A stretch of 64,000 nt of DNA from Firm-04 sp045627405 (GTDB taxonomy: Bacteria; Bacillota; Clostridia; Oscillospirales; Ruminococcaceae). The stretch covers positions 1 through 64,000 of the forward strand of contig JAZQNP010000097.1 of NCBI GenBank assembly GCA_045627405.1. Direction: 5' to 3'. The notes below the pieces were generated by a model, which worked only from the letters and a program-made list of their open reading frames with translations, did no database searches and was not told where the DNA came from. Position numbers and translations under genes: made by a program. Position 1 is the first letter of the stretch; each line of letters starts with the position of its first letter. Below are positions 52,757 to 61,891 of this stretch, piece after piece.

Positions 52757-55150
52757 ATGAGAGTGAAAAGAGCGGCCGCGGGCATTTTGTCCGCAGCAAT
52801 CAGTGCCTCATTCATGACGATTTTGCCATCCGGTATCGTCTCTGCGGCGGCATTGGTTGTCAACGATTTTGAGACAGATTATGAGGGCTGGACGAATCTC
52901 GGAGAACAGACAGAGCTGACCGCATGTGCGGCAGCAGCGCACGAATCCATGCGGGGTATGCTGGTATCCAACCGGCAGAGTGCGATGGACGGCGCGTATT
53001 CCGAGAAAGGCTTTTATCTGGACGGCGGCATTCGCTATACATACAGCGTCTTTGTCAAGGCGGATACCGATGAGGATTTTTGCCTGACGCTGACTTGGCG
53101 TTATGCCGATGATACAACAGCATCCGCCGTGATTGCAGCACAGTCCGTGCAGGCCGGGGCGTGGACAGAGCTTTCCGGCAGCTATACAGCACCGGACGGA
53201 TCGGTGAATCTGACGGTGAAGCTGACGACGGCGTCTGAGCATGATTTCTGCTTCGATGATTTCAAGGCGGACGGAGCATCAAAGAAATGGTCGAGAGCAG
53301 AGATCAATGCCGCAGCAGCAGATTACGGTCTCAAAGACATTTATGCAAATTATTTCCGCGTCGGCTGCTGTCTGCCGTCCGGCGGCGTGAACAATTCCAC
53401 CATCACGGGTATTATCCTCCGCGAATTCAACAGTGTGACATGTGAGAACGAGCTGAAACCCGATGCGACACTTGTGCAGAACGGTTCCAGCAATACGAAT
53501 ATCAAAGTATCTTTAAGCTCTGCCGCCGGCATCATCGACTTCTGCATCAAAAATAACATTGCGATGCGCGGTCATACATTTGTCTGGCACAGTCAGACGC
53601 CGGACTGGTTTTTCAAGAGCGATTTTAACAACGGCAGCTGGGTCGATTCCGCGATAATGAACCAGCGCATGGAAAGCTATATTAAAAATATGTTCTCTGC
53701 GATTGCGGCACAGTATCCGTCGCTGAATCTTTACGCATATGATGTCTGCAACGAGTGCATCAGCGACAACGGTGGTCCGCGTACCGCAGGCTCCAACAAC
53801 ACCACACAGGGCAATTCCGCATGGGTGCAGGTCTACGGCGGCAACAGCTTTGTCAAGCAGGCTTTTACCTATGCCAGAAAATATGCACCGGACGGCTGCA
53901 AGCTGTTCTATAATGATTACAATGAATATATGGGACAGAAGTTCACGGACATCTGTTCTCTGATCTCCGATCTGAAAGCGAATAATCTGATTGACGGCAT
54001 GGGCATGCAGTCGCATCTCGGCGCATCCTATCCGGATCTCTCGACCTATCGCACCGCGCTGGAAAAGTTTGCATCCATCACAGGCTGTGTGCATGTCACA
54101 GAGCTGGATATTGAGGGCGCAGATGCTTCCCGGTATGCGGGTATCATGCAGATTGCGATGGACAATGCAGACCGCGTGGAGGCGTTTGTGGTCTGGGGCA
54201 CGACCGACAATACAAGCTGGCGTTCCAGCACAAGTCCGCTGCTGTTTGATTCAAGCGGCAACAAAAAAGCGGCATATAACTCGATCGCAGCACTTGTCGA
54301 TCCGTCGAATTACGGAGACGGTGACAATCCGAGCAGCGGCAGCATGACTCCGGTTGTCATTGAACCGGATGAAGACGGCTGCTATTTCCACAGCACTTTT
54401 GAAGACGGCGAAGACAGCTGGACGACCAGAGGCAGCGACAGTGTATCGCGGACAAATAGTGCTGCCTATCTCGGCAATGCCAGCCTGTATGTCAGCAACC
54501 GCTCTGATGCATGGAACGGCACTGCGCGTTCTCTGAGCAGCAATCCGTTCAAGCCCGGTGAAACATTCAGCTTCGGCGCGGTCGTCATGTATGACAGCGG
54601 GGAAGCAGAAGAAGAGATCAAGCTCACACTGCAATATGATGCAGACGGCGAGACACATTACGATCAGGTCGCGCTGGTCACGGCAAAAAAAGGCGAATGG
54701 ACGCTGATTGCAAATGACAGCTACACGATTCCGGCGGGCGCATCCGGCATGCTGCTCTATCTGGAAACGCCGGAAAGTCTGATTGATTTTTATGTAGATG
54801 AAGCCTACGGTGGCATTTCGGGCGCAGTACCTGTCACGGTGGCAGAGGCAACGACGACAACGACCACAACTACTACCACCACAACAACCACGACGACTAC
54901 TACAACGACGACAATGACAACAACCGCCGAACCTGTGCAGAAGCCAACGAGGCTCGGTGATGTGAATACGGACGGTGACATTACACTGGAAGATGCCGTG
55001 CTGCTTTGCAGAACCATCGCAGGTGATGACAGAGTCAGTCTGTCGGTTGCCGGCAGAGCCAATGCCGATATAGACGGCTCCGGCAAGGTAGACAATCTGG
55101 ATCTGACCTTGCTGCTCAAACGAATCTCCGGTCAGAACACCGGCTTCTGA
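52757..55150 (+). CDS. Cellulosomal GH10 xylanase (CBM22-like, GH10, CBM22-like, dockerin)
   Basis: A 797-residue secreted enzyme. Signal peptide to about residue 30; CBM22-like module about 33-175 (DFETDYEGWTNLG start). GH10 barrel about 185-520 with acid/base E333 (DVCNECISD) and nucleophile E449 (HVTELDIEG), plus GHTFVWHSQTPDWF. A second CBM22-like module spans about 548-692. A Thr-only linker at 699-723 is followed by a type I dockerin at 733-797, with calcium loops DVNTDGDITLEDA and DIDGSGKVDNLDL. It cleaves beta-1,4-xylan outside the cell while docked on a scaffoldin. ATG 52757 follows AGGGGGAG. Confidence 0.95.
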   Translation: MRVKRAAAGILSAAISASFMTILPSGIVSAAALVVNDFETDYEGWTNLGEQTELTACAAAAHESMRGMLVSNRQSAMDGAYSEKGFYLDGGIRYTYSVFVKADTDEDFCLTLTWRYADDTTASAVIAAQSVQAGAWTELSGSYTAPDGSVNLTVKLTTASEHDFCFDDFKADGASKKWSRAEINAAAADYGLKDIYANYFRVGCCLPSGGVNNSTITGIILREFNSVTCENELKPDATLVQNGSSNTNIKVSLSSAAGIIDFCIKNNIAMRGHTFVWHSQTPDWFFKSDFNNGSWVDSAIMNQRMESYIKNMFSAIAAQYPSLNLYAYDVCNECISDNGGPRTAGSNNTTQGNSAWVQVYGGNSFVKQAFTYARKYAPDGCKLFYNDYNEYMGQKFTDICSLISDLKANNLIDGMGMQSHLGASYPDLSTYRTALEKFASITGCVHVTELDIEGADASRYAGIMQIAMDNADRVEAFVVWGTTDNTSWRSSTSPLLFDSSGNKKAAYNSIAALVDPSNYGDGDNPSSGSMTPVVIEPDEDGCYFHSTFEDGEDSWTTRGSDSVSRTNSAAYLGNASLYVSNRSDAWNGTARSLSSNPFKPGETFSFGAVVMYDSGEAEEEIKLTLQYDADGETHYDQVALVTAKKGEWTLIANDSYTIPAGASGMLLYLETPESLIDFYVDEAYGGISGAVPVTVAEATTTTTTTTTTTTTTTTTTTTTMTTTAEPVQKPTRLGDVNTDGDITLEDAVLLCRTIAGDDRVSLSVAGRANADIDGSGKVDNLDLTLLLKRISGQNTGF
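54851..54925 (+). repeat. Threonine-codon tract (ACN repeat)
   Basis: Twenty-five consecutive ACN or ATG codons: 21 Thr, one Met, 3 Thr. All four Thr codons are mixed, so the protein linker, and not the DNA repeat, appears to be selected. Confidence 0.9.
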
Positions 55151-55165
55151 ATCTTGTTCCCCCTA

Positions 55166-55225
55166 AGTGGAAGCGTCGGGTGGGATTTTAACCCTTTCCG
55201 ACCTGACGCTCCACTCATTTTTTTT
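55166..55225 (+). terminator. Terminator after the xylanase gene
   Basis: A long bulged stem (AGTGG-AGCGTC-GGT paired with ACC-GACGCT-CCACT) followed by a run of eight Ts. No promoter is visible before the CE4 gene, so read-through from the xylanase transcript is possible. Confidence 0.72.
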
Positions 55226-55277
55226 GAAAATCGAACCGGAAATAGAAATAATAGCGCGAAAAAAGGGGCGTTGAATC

Positions 55278-56735
55278 ATGATTTCAGCGAAAAAAATCAT
55301 TGCGCGGGCGATCAGTTTGTCTGTGCTGGCGGTCTCACTGACCGTGACGGCACTTCCTGCGAGTGCGGGACGGCTTTTGCTGGACGCATCGTTTGAAAGC
55401 GGCTTGGACGGCTTTTCGGCACGCGGTTCGGAATCGGTCAGCCGGACTTCATCGGCTGCCTGTGACGGACAATACAGTCTGCTGGTCAGTGACCGCAGCA
55501 GCGCATGGAACGGTGCCGCAGTCGCACTCGGAAGTAATTGGGTCTCCGGCGAGACATACAGCTTTTCGTGCGCGGTACTGCAAAGCTCCGGCGAAGCAGT
55601 CACGATGCAGCTTTCCTTGCAGTATTCCGATGCATCGGGTGAGACAAACTACCGCCAGATTGCAGCCGGCAATGTCGGCAGTGATACATGGACATTCCTC
55701 GAAAACACCGCGTACACGATTCCCGCAGATGCTTCCAACCGGTATCTTTACATTGAAACAACCGAAAGCCTCTGCGATTTCTGCGTGGACGCGGTGACCT
55801 CCTCTCTGCCGACGGTATACCGCCTCGGGGATGTGAACTGTGACGAAGCGATAGACGGCAGGGATATATCGGATCTGCTCGCTTTTCTGCAAGGGCAGGA
55901 TGCAGATGTATCGCTGAATACAGCGGACATGAACGGTGACGGAAAGCTCAATGCGATTGATCTTTCCATGCTGCGGCAGTATTTCAATTATCCTGAGCTG
56001 ACAAAAACGACTACCACAACAACGATCACGACGACCACGACAACACAGGTCAGCTTAAAACCGGGACAGTGGAATAACACGGCGGACATTTCATGGATTG
56101 ATCCTGCCAAGCCGACGGTGGCACTCTGCTTTGACGACGGTCCGGTCGGCATCGGCGGCTCGACCTCTGCGCAGCGCATTCATGATGCACTGACAAATTC
56201 CGGATTTCATGCGACGTTTTTCTATTGGGGCAACCGCATCAATTCTGCCAATGAGAACGAAATTGTGCAGGCGAAGAACCGCGGGTTTGAGATTGCCAAT
56301 CACACCTATACGCATCCGTATCTGACGAATCTTTCCGCAGACGGCATTCTGAGCGAATACAATCAGTGTGCAGCGATTCTCACGCGCCTGACCGGTCAGA
56401 CGGATTTTCTGGTGCGCCCGCCGTATCTTGCGGTGAATGATCTCGTGAAATCCACCCTGCCTGTACCGCTGATCAACTGCGGCGTGGACAGTGCCGACTG
56501 GAACGGTGCATCCACCAATGATATTGTAAACACGATCAAGACATGGATGGGCAACAACCGGCTGAACGGTCAGGTTGTGCTGATGCATGAGACCTATAAC
56601 ACCACTGCCGAGGCGATGGAGATTCTCTGCCCGTACTTTAAGGAGAATGGCTGGCAGGTCGTGACGGTCTCAGAGATGTTCAAGGTCAACGGCAAGGATA
56701 TGTATGCCGGAAATGTGTATAACAACTGCTGGTAA
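55278..56735 (+). CDS. Cellulosomal CE4 polysaccharide deacetylase (CBM22-like, dockerin, NodB domain)
   Basis: A 485-residue secreted protein. Signal peptide to about 30; CBM22-like module about 32-172; type I dockerin in the middle (about 183-240, GDVNCDEAIDGRD and DMNGDGKLNAIDL); short Thr linker; CE4/NodB domain about 265-485. CE4 motifs: D286-D287 (CFDDGP), H342 and H346 (NHTYTHP), LVRPPYL, VDSADWNG and VLMHE. In this context it most likely removes acetyl groups from xylan beside the xylanase, although chitin or peptidoglycan deacetylation cannot be excluded. ATG 55278 follows AAAAGGGGCG. Confidence 0.92.
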   Translation: MISAKKIIARAISLSVLAVSLTVTALPASAGRLLLDASFESGLDGFSARGSESVSRTSSAACDGQYSLLVSDRSSAWNGAAVALGSNWVSGETYSFSCAVLQSSGEAVTMQLSLQYSDASGETNYRQIAAGNVGSDTWTFLENTAYTIPADASNRYLYIETTESLCDFCVDAVTSSLPTVYRLGDVNCDEAIDGRDISDLLAFLQGQDADVSLNTADMNGDGKLNAIDLSMLRQYFNYPELTKTTTTTTITTTTTTQVSLKPGQWNNTADISWIDPAKPTVALCFDDGPVGIGGSTSAQRIHDALTNSGFHATFFYWGNRINSANENEIVQAKNRGFEIANHTYTHPYLTNLSADGILSEYNQCAAILTRLTGQTDFLVRPPYLAVNDLVKSTLPVPLINCGVDSADWNGASTNDIVNTIKTWMGNNRLNGQVVLMHETYNTTAEAMEILCPYFKENGWQVVTVSEMFKVNGKDMYAGNVYNNCW

Positions 56736-56757
56736 CTGTTTAACAGGTTGAAATAGG

Positions 56758-56804
56758 ACGAAATATGTCTCTTCGGTGATCCGGAGAGACATATTTCGTT
56801 TTTC
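56758..56804 (+). terminator. Terminator after the CE4 gene
   Basis: A perfect 15-bp stem ACGAAATATGTCTCT / AGAGACATATTTCGT with a 12-base loop and TTTTT tail. Confidence 0.88.
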
Positions 56805-56833
56805 TTGCATTTTAAGGCAGAGTATGATATAAT
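56805..56833 (+). promoter_or_regulatory. SigA-type promoter of the two-component operon
   Basis: TTGCAT (56805-56810), 17 bp spacer, TATAAT (56828-56833), starting right after the preceding terminator. Confidence 0.78.
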
Positions 56834-56865
56834 GACAGCAGAAAAGAATAGGGGAGTGAGACATA

Positions 56866-57540
56866 ATGCCGCGCGTTTTGCTGGTTGAAGATGATGAACA
56901 GCTTGCCCGCAATCTGGTGCGCTTTTTGCAGTCAGAGCAATATGAGGTCATACACACAACCGGTCAGACGGATGCGATTGCCGCTTTCTCGGGCGGACAG
57001 TTTGACTGTGTGCTGCTGGATCTTTCTCTGCGTGACGGCAACGGTTTTGCAGTCTGTGCGTCGATCAGGACGCAATCGGATGTTCCGGTCATTTTCCTGA
57101 CCGCCTCCGCAGATGAAGCATGTACCGTCGCCGGCTTTGAGGTCGGTGCGGATGATTACATCGGAAAGCCGTTTCGTCCGCGTGAACTGATCGCCCGCAT
57201 GAAAAATGCAATGCGCCGCAGGAACACATCTGCGCATCTGTTGCAGTGTCAGGATGTTGTAATTGACCAGAGCCGCGGAACTGTTGCGAAAAACGGAAAA
57301 GAATTGTTTTTATCCGCGCTGGAATATCGCTTGCTGCTTGTGTTTTTCATCAACAAGGAGCAGCTTCTTTCGCGCGAACGTCTGATCGACGAAATGTGGT
57401 CGGCATCGAGTGAATTTGTTTCAGATAACACGCTGAATGTATATATGAAGCGTCTGCGGGAAAAAATTGAAGATGACCCGCAGCAGCCGAAAATCATCAA
57501 AACCGTGCGCGGCTTAGGCTACAAGGCGGTGGAATCATGA
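56866..57540 (+). CDS. OmpR/PhoB-type response regulator
   Basis: A 224-residue regulator. The receiver domain (1-115) has VEDDEQL acidic pocket, phospho-acceptor D52 (LLDLSLRDG), T in FLTASADE and Lys in YIGKPF. The winged-helix output domain (about 130-224) ends NVYMKRLREKIEDDPQQPKI and TVRGLGYKA. Start ATG 56866 follows GGGGAGTG. It works with the kinase encoded next (4-base overlap). Confidence 0.95.
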   Translation: MPRVLLVEDDEQLARNLVRFLQSEQYEVIHTTGQTDAIAAFSGGQFDCVLLDLSLRDGNGFAVCASIRTQSDVPVIFLTASADEACTVAGFEVGADDYIGKPFRPRELIARMKNAMRRRNTSAHLLQCQDVVIDQSRGTVAKNGKELFLSALEYRLLLVFFINKEQLLSRERLIDEMWSASSEFVSDNTLNVYMKRLREKIEDDPQQPKIIKTVRGLGYKAVES

Positions 57541-58544
57541 ACACATCGCAGGAGATGTCCCGCCGCATTTCCGCGATAACACATGTGCTGCTGGGTGTGA
57601 TCGGGACGGCGATCTGCTGTTTTTTCAGCATGCCGTGTGCAGTGACGGTCGCTGCTGTGTCCGCACTGACGCTCGCGGTGCATCTCTGGATGCAAAAGCG
57701 GTATTCTGATAAAGTAAATGCACTCTGCGATGAGATTGACTGCATTTTACGGGGGGAGGATGCGATGCAGCTGGATTTGTTCCGGGAGGGAGAGCTGGGC
57801 ATTTTATCTTCTGAAATCCGGAAAATGACCGTGCGCCTGCGGGAACAGAATGCGATGCTGAAAAATGAGAAAGCATTTCTGAAAGAGTCTTTGGAGGATA
57901 TTTCCCATCAGCTTCGTACACCGCTGACTTCGGTGATGCTGATCCTCAGCATGCTGCGCAATCCTGCGCTGACCCGTCAGCAGCAGTCGGAAGCCATGCA
58001 GGAGCTGTCTGCACTGCTGACGCGGATGCAGTGGCTCATAGAAATGCTGCTCAGTCTGTCGCGTCTGGATGCGGGAGCGGTGCAGTTTCGGCAGGAGGAT
58101 GTTGCCTGCTGTGCGCTGGTGCATGCCGCGCTGGAACCGCTCTCGATTGCAATGGAGCTGAAAGACATCTCGGTGAAATGCGAATATGACGGAGATCCGG
58201 TGATGACTGTCGATTTTGCATACTGTACCGAAGCAGTTATGAATATTCTGAAAAACTGTATGGAGCATACGCCGGAGGGCGGAAATATCTCGGTTCATGC
58301 ATCAGAAAACAGCATCTACACGCAAATTCTGATTACCGACACCGGCAGCGGAATTGCAGAAGCTGATCTGCCGCATATTTTTGAACGGTTTTACCGCGCC
58401 TCGGAATTTGCAAAAAACGGCTACGGGATCGGACTGTCCTTTGCGCAGAAGGTGGTCGTGTCCCAGGGCGGCAGCTTGCAGGTGCGAAATGCAAAGAACC
58501 GCGGTGCGCAATTTGACATCCGTTTCTATAAAGCGGCTATATAA
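57537..58544 (+). CDS. Sensor histidine kinase with short membrane anchor
   Basis: A 335-residue kinase. Two membrane helices (about 12-50) are separated by only a few residues, so there is no external sensor domain. A HAMP-like or coiled linker leads to the H-box DISHQLRTPL with H124, the N-box MNILKNCMEHT and G-boxes ITDTGSGIA and YGIGLSFAQ. This layout is typical of intramembrane-sensing kinases that work with an ABC transporter or report envelope stress. No such transporter is adjacent, so the stimulus is unknown. Confidence 0.92.
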   Translation: MNTSQEMSRRISAITHVLLGVIGTAICCFFSMPCAVTVAAVSALTLAVHLWMQKRYSDKVNALCDEIDCILRGEDAMQLDLFREGELGILSSEIRKMTVRLREQNAMLKNEKAFLKESLEDISHQLRTPLTSVMLILSMLRNPALTRQQQSEAMQELSALLTRMQWLIEMLLSLSRLDAGAVQFRQEDVACCALVHAALEPLSIAMELKDISVKCEYDGDPVMTVDFAYCTEAVMNILKNCMEHTPEGGNISVHASENSIYTQILITDTGSGIAEADLPHIFERFYRASEFAKNGYGIGLSFAQKVVVSQGGSLQVRNAKNRGAQFDIRFYKAAI

Positions 58545-58588
58545 AAGAGAATGAAGCGAATGAAACGACAGCACATTCACGGATATGC

Positions 58589-58616
58589 TTGACTTTTTGT
58601 CGAAATATGGTATAAT
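58589..58616 (+). promoter_or_regulatory. SigA-type promoter for the first cyclophilin-like gene
   Basis: TTGACT (58589-58594), 16 bp spacer, TATAAT (58611-58616). Confidence 0.72.
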
Positions 58617-58651
58617 AAAATCAGTATTACAATACATGAAGGATGGATGAG

Positions 58652-59470
58652 ATGAGACTGAACGGAGCCGGCGGAAAGCCGAACCGCACGCCGCTTGTCA
58701 AGGGACTGATTTTTTGCTGCGTTTTTACGCTGCTGCTTGCGATTGCCTGTGCCGGCTATTACAGCCTGATGAGCAACTATACTGCTGTGATTGAGCCGGA
58801 TCAGATTGCACTGATACAGCTTGACGAGCCGGAAATCGGAACACCCACAGCGGTCATGCACACCACGGCAGGCGATATGGTGTATGTTCTGTATCCGGAC
58901 GAATGTCCGCAGACTGTTGCGAATTTTATCTCACTGGCACAGAGCGGGCATTATGACAATACCTATGTGTTCCGTGTGGAACAAGATATATTTTTCTCAG
59001 CAGGTTCTGAAAATCCAGACGGAACGATTGCCGAACCGGACGGAGCTTGCGAGCAGATCACGCAGGAGCTTTCCCCGAAACTCTGGCCGCTGCGCGGTGC
59101 GCTCTGTGCGCTGACGTCCAAATCCGAATCCGGATTTTTCCGCATTTTGTTTAATAAGCAGGAATTTTATACCGGCAGCCGGTTTCTTGTGGTCGATTCG
59201 ATCGAGATGACAGATGAGATCCGCGAGGGACTGATCTCCGAGAACAATACGGATACGCAGAATCTGGTCGGGCAGGCATTTCTCGATTACGGCGGCATCC
59301 CGAACTATTCCCAGCAGATCACTGTATTCGGACAGCTCATTGAAGGGTATGATATTCTTGACGGGATCACAGGTGCCGCTCTGACAGGAGAAGAAGGCGC
59401 GATGCGGCCGCAGGAGGACATCCTGATTACAAGCGTCGAGATCGCGGAGTATACCGGAAAAGCATCATGA
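58652..59470 (+). CDS. Membrane-anchored divergent cyclophilin-like protein
   Basis: About 272 residues; ATG 58652 is better spaced from AAGGA than ATG 58643. One N-terminal membrane helix (GLIFCCVFTLLLAIACAGYY). The outside part follows the cyclophilin pattern (VMHTTAGDMVYVLYPDECPQTVANFISLA, then TVFGQLIEGYDILDGI). The active-site stretch is changed: TYVFRVEQDIFFSAGS replaces the usual F-H-R-V-I-xx-F-M-IQGG pattern. Isomerase activity may be weak or lost, leaving a binding or chaperone role. The related lipoprotein follows. Confidence 0.8.
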   Translation: MRLNGAGGKPNRTPLVKGLIFCCVFTLLLAIACAGYYSLMSNYTAVIEPDQIALIQLDEPEIGTPTAVMHTTAGDMVYVLYPDECPQTVANFISLAQSGHYDNTYVFRVEQDIFFSAGSENPDGTIAEPDGACEQITQELSPKLWPLRGALCALTSKSESGFFRILFNKQEFYTGSRFLVVDSIEMTDEIREGLISENNTDTQNLVGQAFLDYGGIPNYSQQITVFGQLIEGYDILDGITGAALTGEEGAMRPQEDILITSVEIAEYTGKAS

Positions 59471-59527
59471 AAACCCGATGCAGCGACATTTTTTTGAAAA
59501 AAAGATGACAGAATTGTGAAAATATGC

Positions 59528-59556
59528 TTTACAAATCCAAAAAAGTGTGCTATAAT
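59528..59556 (+). promoter_or_regulatory. SigA-type promoter for the second cyclophilin gene
   Basis: TTTACA (59528-59533), 17 bp spacer, TATAAT (59551-59556). Confidence 0.78.
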
Positions 59557-59615
59557 AAGATTATTATGTCCGGCAGTCTATACTTTCGGACTGAAATAAT
59601 AAGGAGACGCGGGTA

Positions 59616-60398
59616 ATGCACAGATCACTTCTTCTCAAAGCGGCAGCCGTTCTGCTCTGCGGAGCACTTGCGGCAGGTACACTGTCTGCATGTGAACGGA
59701 AGCAGGTTGAATTGGATAACGTACAGATTATCAACTTCACTGCGCCGGAAATTGGCGAAGATATTGTGGTATTAACCGTTAAAGATTACGGAGACGTGAA
59801 GATCCGGCTGTTTCCCGAAGAATCACCGACAGGCGTTGAGAACTTTACAACGCTCGTGAAAAACGGCTATTACGATGAGCTGATTTTTCACCGTGTCGTG
59901 CAGGATTTCGTGATTCAGAGCGGCGATCCCAAGGGCAACGGTACCGGCGGCGATGACTGCTGGGGAACCGGCGGCTTTGTACAGACGATCTCCCCGAAGC
60001 TTTGTCATGTGACAGGCGCGGTTGCGTATGCGACTGCGACTGACAAGCTGAACAACAGTCAGTTTTATATTGTGACCGGATCTGAGGTTACCGAGGATCA
60101 GTTTTCGTTTCTTGCGCAGCAATATGGAAAAACTTTCAGCAGCAGCGTAAAGGATCTCTACTTTACATGGGGCGGACAGCCCTATCTTGACAATGATTAT
60201 GAGATCTTCGGTCAGGTATTCGACGGGCTGGAAATTTGCCTTGAAATCCAGAATGTCAGTGTGGATTCAAATAATAAACCCAAGTCCCAGGTAGTCATTG
60301 AGAAGGCTGTGGTCGAACCATATGACGGCAGCGAGATTTCATGGCTCAGCTGGCAGGGAAAAACACCGGAGAATGATACATCCGGTGAAGAAGGATGA
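59616..60398 (+). CDS. Cyclophilin-type peptidyl-prolyl isomerase lipoprotein
   Basis: A 260-residue lipoprotein: lipobox LSAC (Cys26). The cyclophilin domain (about 45-235) has NFTTLVKNGYYDELIFHRVV, DFVIQSGDPKGNGTGG, GAVAYATATDKLNNSQFYIV and DYEIFGQVFDGLEI. The catalytic Arg (FHRV) and Gln/Phe positions are kept, so it should be active in folding exported proteins at the outer face of the membrane. ATG 59616 follows AAGGAGACGC. Confidence 0.92.
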   Translation: MHRSLLLKAAAVLLCGALAAGTLSACERKQVELDNVQIINFTAPEIGEDIVVLTVKDYGDVKIRLFPEESPTGVENFTTLVKNGYYDELIFHRVVQDFVIQSGDPKGNGTGGDDCWGTGGFVQTISPKLCHVTGAVAYATATDKLNNSQFYIVTGSEVTEDQFSFLAQQYGKTFSSSVKDLYFTWGGQPYLDNDYEIFGQVFDGLEICLEIQNVSVDSNNKPKSQVVIEKAVVEPYDGSEISWLSWQGKTPENDTSGEEG

Positions 60399-60510
60399 TG
60401 GACATAATTTGGAAACCTGTGATATAAACTTGAAGGCGGCAGCACAGAAACAAACAGCTGCAACGCCTCCGTTCATAGATAAACAATGTGAAGAACAAGG
60501 AGAACATGCT

Positions 60511-61815
60511 GTGAATACGATGACACAGAATCAATTTGTCATCAGAGGCGGGCGTCCGCTTCATGGTGAGGTCGAGATCAGCGGCGCGAAAAACGCGGTC
60601 GTGGCAATTCTGCCTGCCGTGATTCTTGCCGATGAGCCGTGTACGATCGAAAATGTACCGGATATCAGTGATGTGGAGATCAGCATTCGCATTCTCAAAG
60701 AGCTGGGCGCAGTGGTAGAGCGGATGGCTCCCGATAAATACTGGATTGATGCAACCGGCATCCGCAGTTGCTGCGTGCCGTATGAGAGTGCGAGAAAGAT
60801 GCGTGCGTCCTATTATTTTATGGGTGCGCTGCTCGGAAAGTTCGGCCATTCGCGTGTGTCGATGCCGGGCGGATGTCCGCTTGGCGACCGCCCGATTGAC
60901 CAGCATATTAAAGCGTTCAGGAAATTGGGCGCGATCTGCAAGGTTGACAGAGGCATGGTCGATATTACGTCGGACGGTCTGACAGGCAATCAGATCTTCT
61001 TTGACGTGGTGACGGTCGGTGCCACCATGAATGCGATTCTTGCGGCGGTCAAGGCTGACGGTCTGACCGTGATTGAAAATGCTGCAAAAGAGCCGCATAT
61101 TGTTGATCTTGCCAGCTTTTTGAACTCGATGGGCGCGGATATTATGGGCGCGGGTACGGATACAATCAAGATCCGCGGTGTGAAGTATCTCCGCGGCACG
61201 AGTTATGCTGTCATTCCCGATCAGATCGAAGCAGGCACCTATATGGTTGCTGCCGCGGCAACGGGCGGAAATGTGCTTATCAAGAATGTCATTCCGAAGC
61301 ATCTGGAATCCATCATCAGCGTGATGGAAAAGATCGGTGTGAAGATCGAGCAGTTTGATGACAGTGTGCGTGTTTCCGTTGACGGACCGCTGGTGAAGAC
61401 CAGCATCAAAACCCGTCCTCATCCGGGCTTCCCGACAGATATGCAGCCGCAGATTTCCACGCTGCTCTGTCTGGCAGACGGCACCAGTATGATCAAAGAA
61501 GGCGTCTCCGAGCAGCGGTTCCAGTATGTTGAAGAGCTGCGCAGAATGGGAGCAGATATTCAGGTGGACGGCAAGGTTGCTGTCATTGAAGGAACGGGTG
61601 CATTGACCGGTGCGCCGGTCAAGGCATGCGATTTGCGCGCTGGTGCTGCATTGATGATTGCAGGACTTGCGGCAAGCGGTGTCACAACGATTGAGGATAT
61701 TTTCCATATCGAACGCGGCTATTCTGAAATGGAGAAGAAACTGTGCGCACTTGGTGCGGCGATTACAAAGGAACCGGTTGATTCCGAGATCTCCGCTGCA
61801 CAGCGCGGCGCATAA
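60511..61815 (+). CDS. murA: UDP-N-acetylglucosamine 1-carboxyvinyltransferase
   Basis: A 434-residue cytosolic enzyme for the first committed step of peptidoglycan synthesis. GTG 60511 is favoured because AAGGAG lies 7 bases before it; ATG 60520 is the alternative. Seen: GEVEISGAKNAVVAILPAV with the substrate Lys, catalytic C122 (MPGGCPLGDRPIDQH), RGTSYAVIPDQIEAGTYM and HPGFPTDMQPQ. The Cys form is fosfomycin-sensitive in principle. Normal length. Confidence 0.95.
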   Translation: MNTMTQNQFVIRGGRPLHGEVEISGAKNAVVAILPAVILADEPCTIENVPDISDVEISIRILKELGAVVERMAPDKYWIDATGIRSCCVPYESARKMRASYYFMGALLGKFGHSRVSMPGGCPLGDRPIDQHIKAFRKLGAICKVDRGMVDITSDGLTGNQIFFDVVTVGATMNAILAAVKADGLTVIENAAKEPHIVDLASFLNSMGADIMGAGTDTIKIRGVKYLRGTSYAVIPDQIEAGTYMVAAAATGGNVLIKNVIPKHLESIISVMEKIGVKIEQFDDSVRVSVDGPLVKTSIKTRPHPGFPTDMQPQISTLLCLADGTSMIKEGVSEQRFQYVEELRRMGADIQVDGKVAVIEGTGALTGAPVKACDLRAGAALMIAGLAASGVTTIEDIFHIERGYSEMEKKLCALGAAITKEPVDSEISAAQRGA

Positions 61816-61835
61816 CAGACGCAGTATAATTGACA

Positions 61836-61862
61836 ACAGGGCGAAAGAAATTTCGCCCTGTT
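61836..61862 (+). terminator. Hairpin between murA and walJ
   Basis: A perfect 10-bp stem CAGGGCGAAA / TTTCGCCCTG with loop GAAA, but only TTGTG follows. It is probably a partial terminator, with the downstream genes also read from murA. Confidence 0.55.
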
Positions 61863-61891
61863 GTGATGTATAAAAGGAAAGAGGAAACAGA

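Noticed and set aside
52684..52757. Possible riboswitch (c-di-GMP-like) in the xylanase leader
   Set aside because: A G-rich hairpin is present, but I cannot assign the conserved core of any known class.
54851..54925. DNA microsatellite
   Set aside because: Codons are mixed ACA/ACC/ACG/ACT, so the tract is conserved at the protein level as a Thr linker and not a simple DNA repeat.
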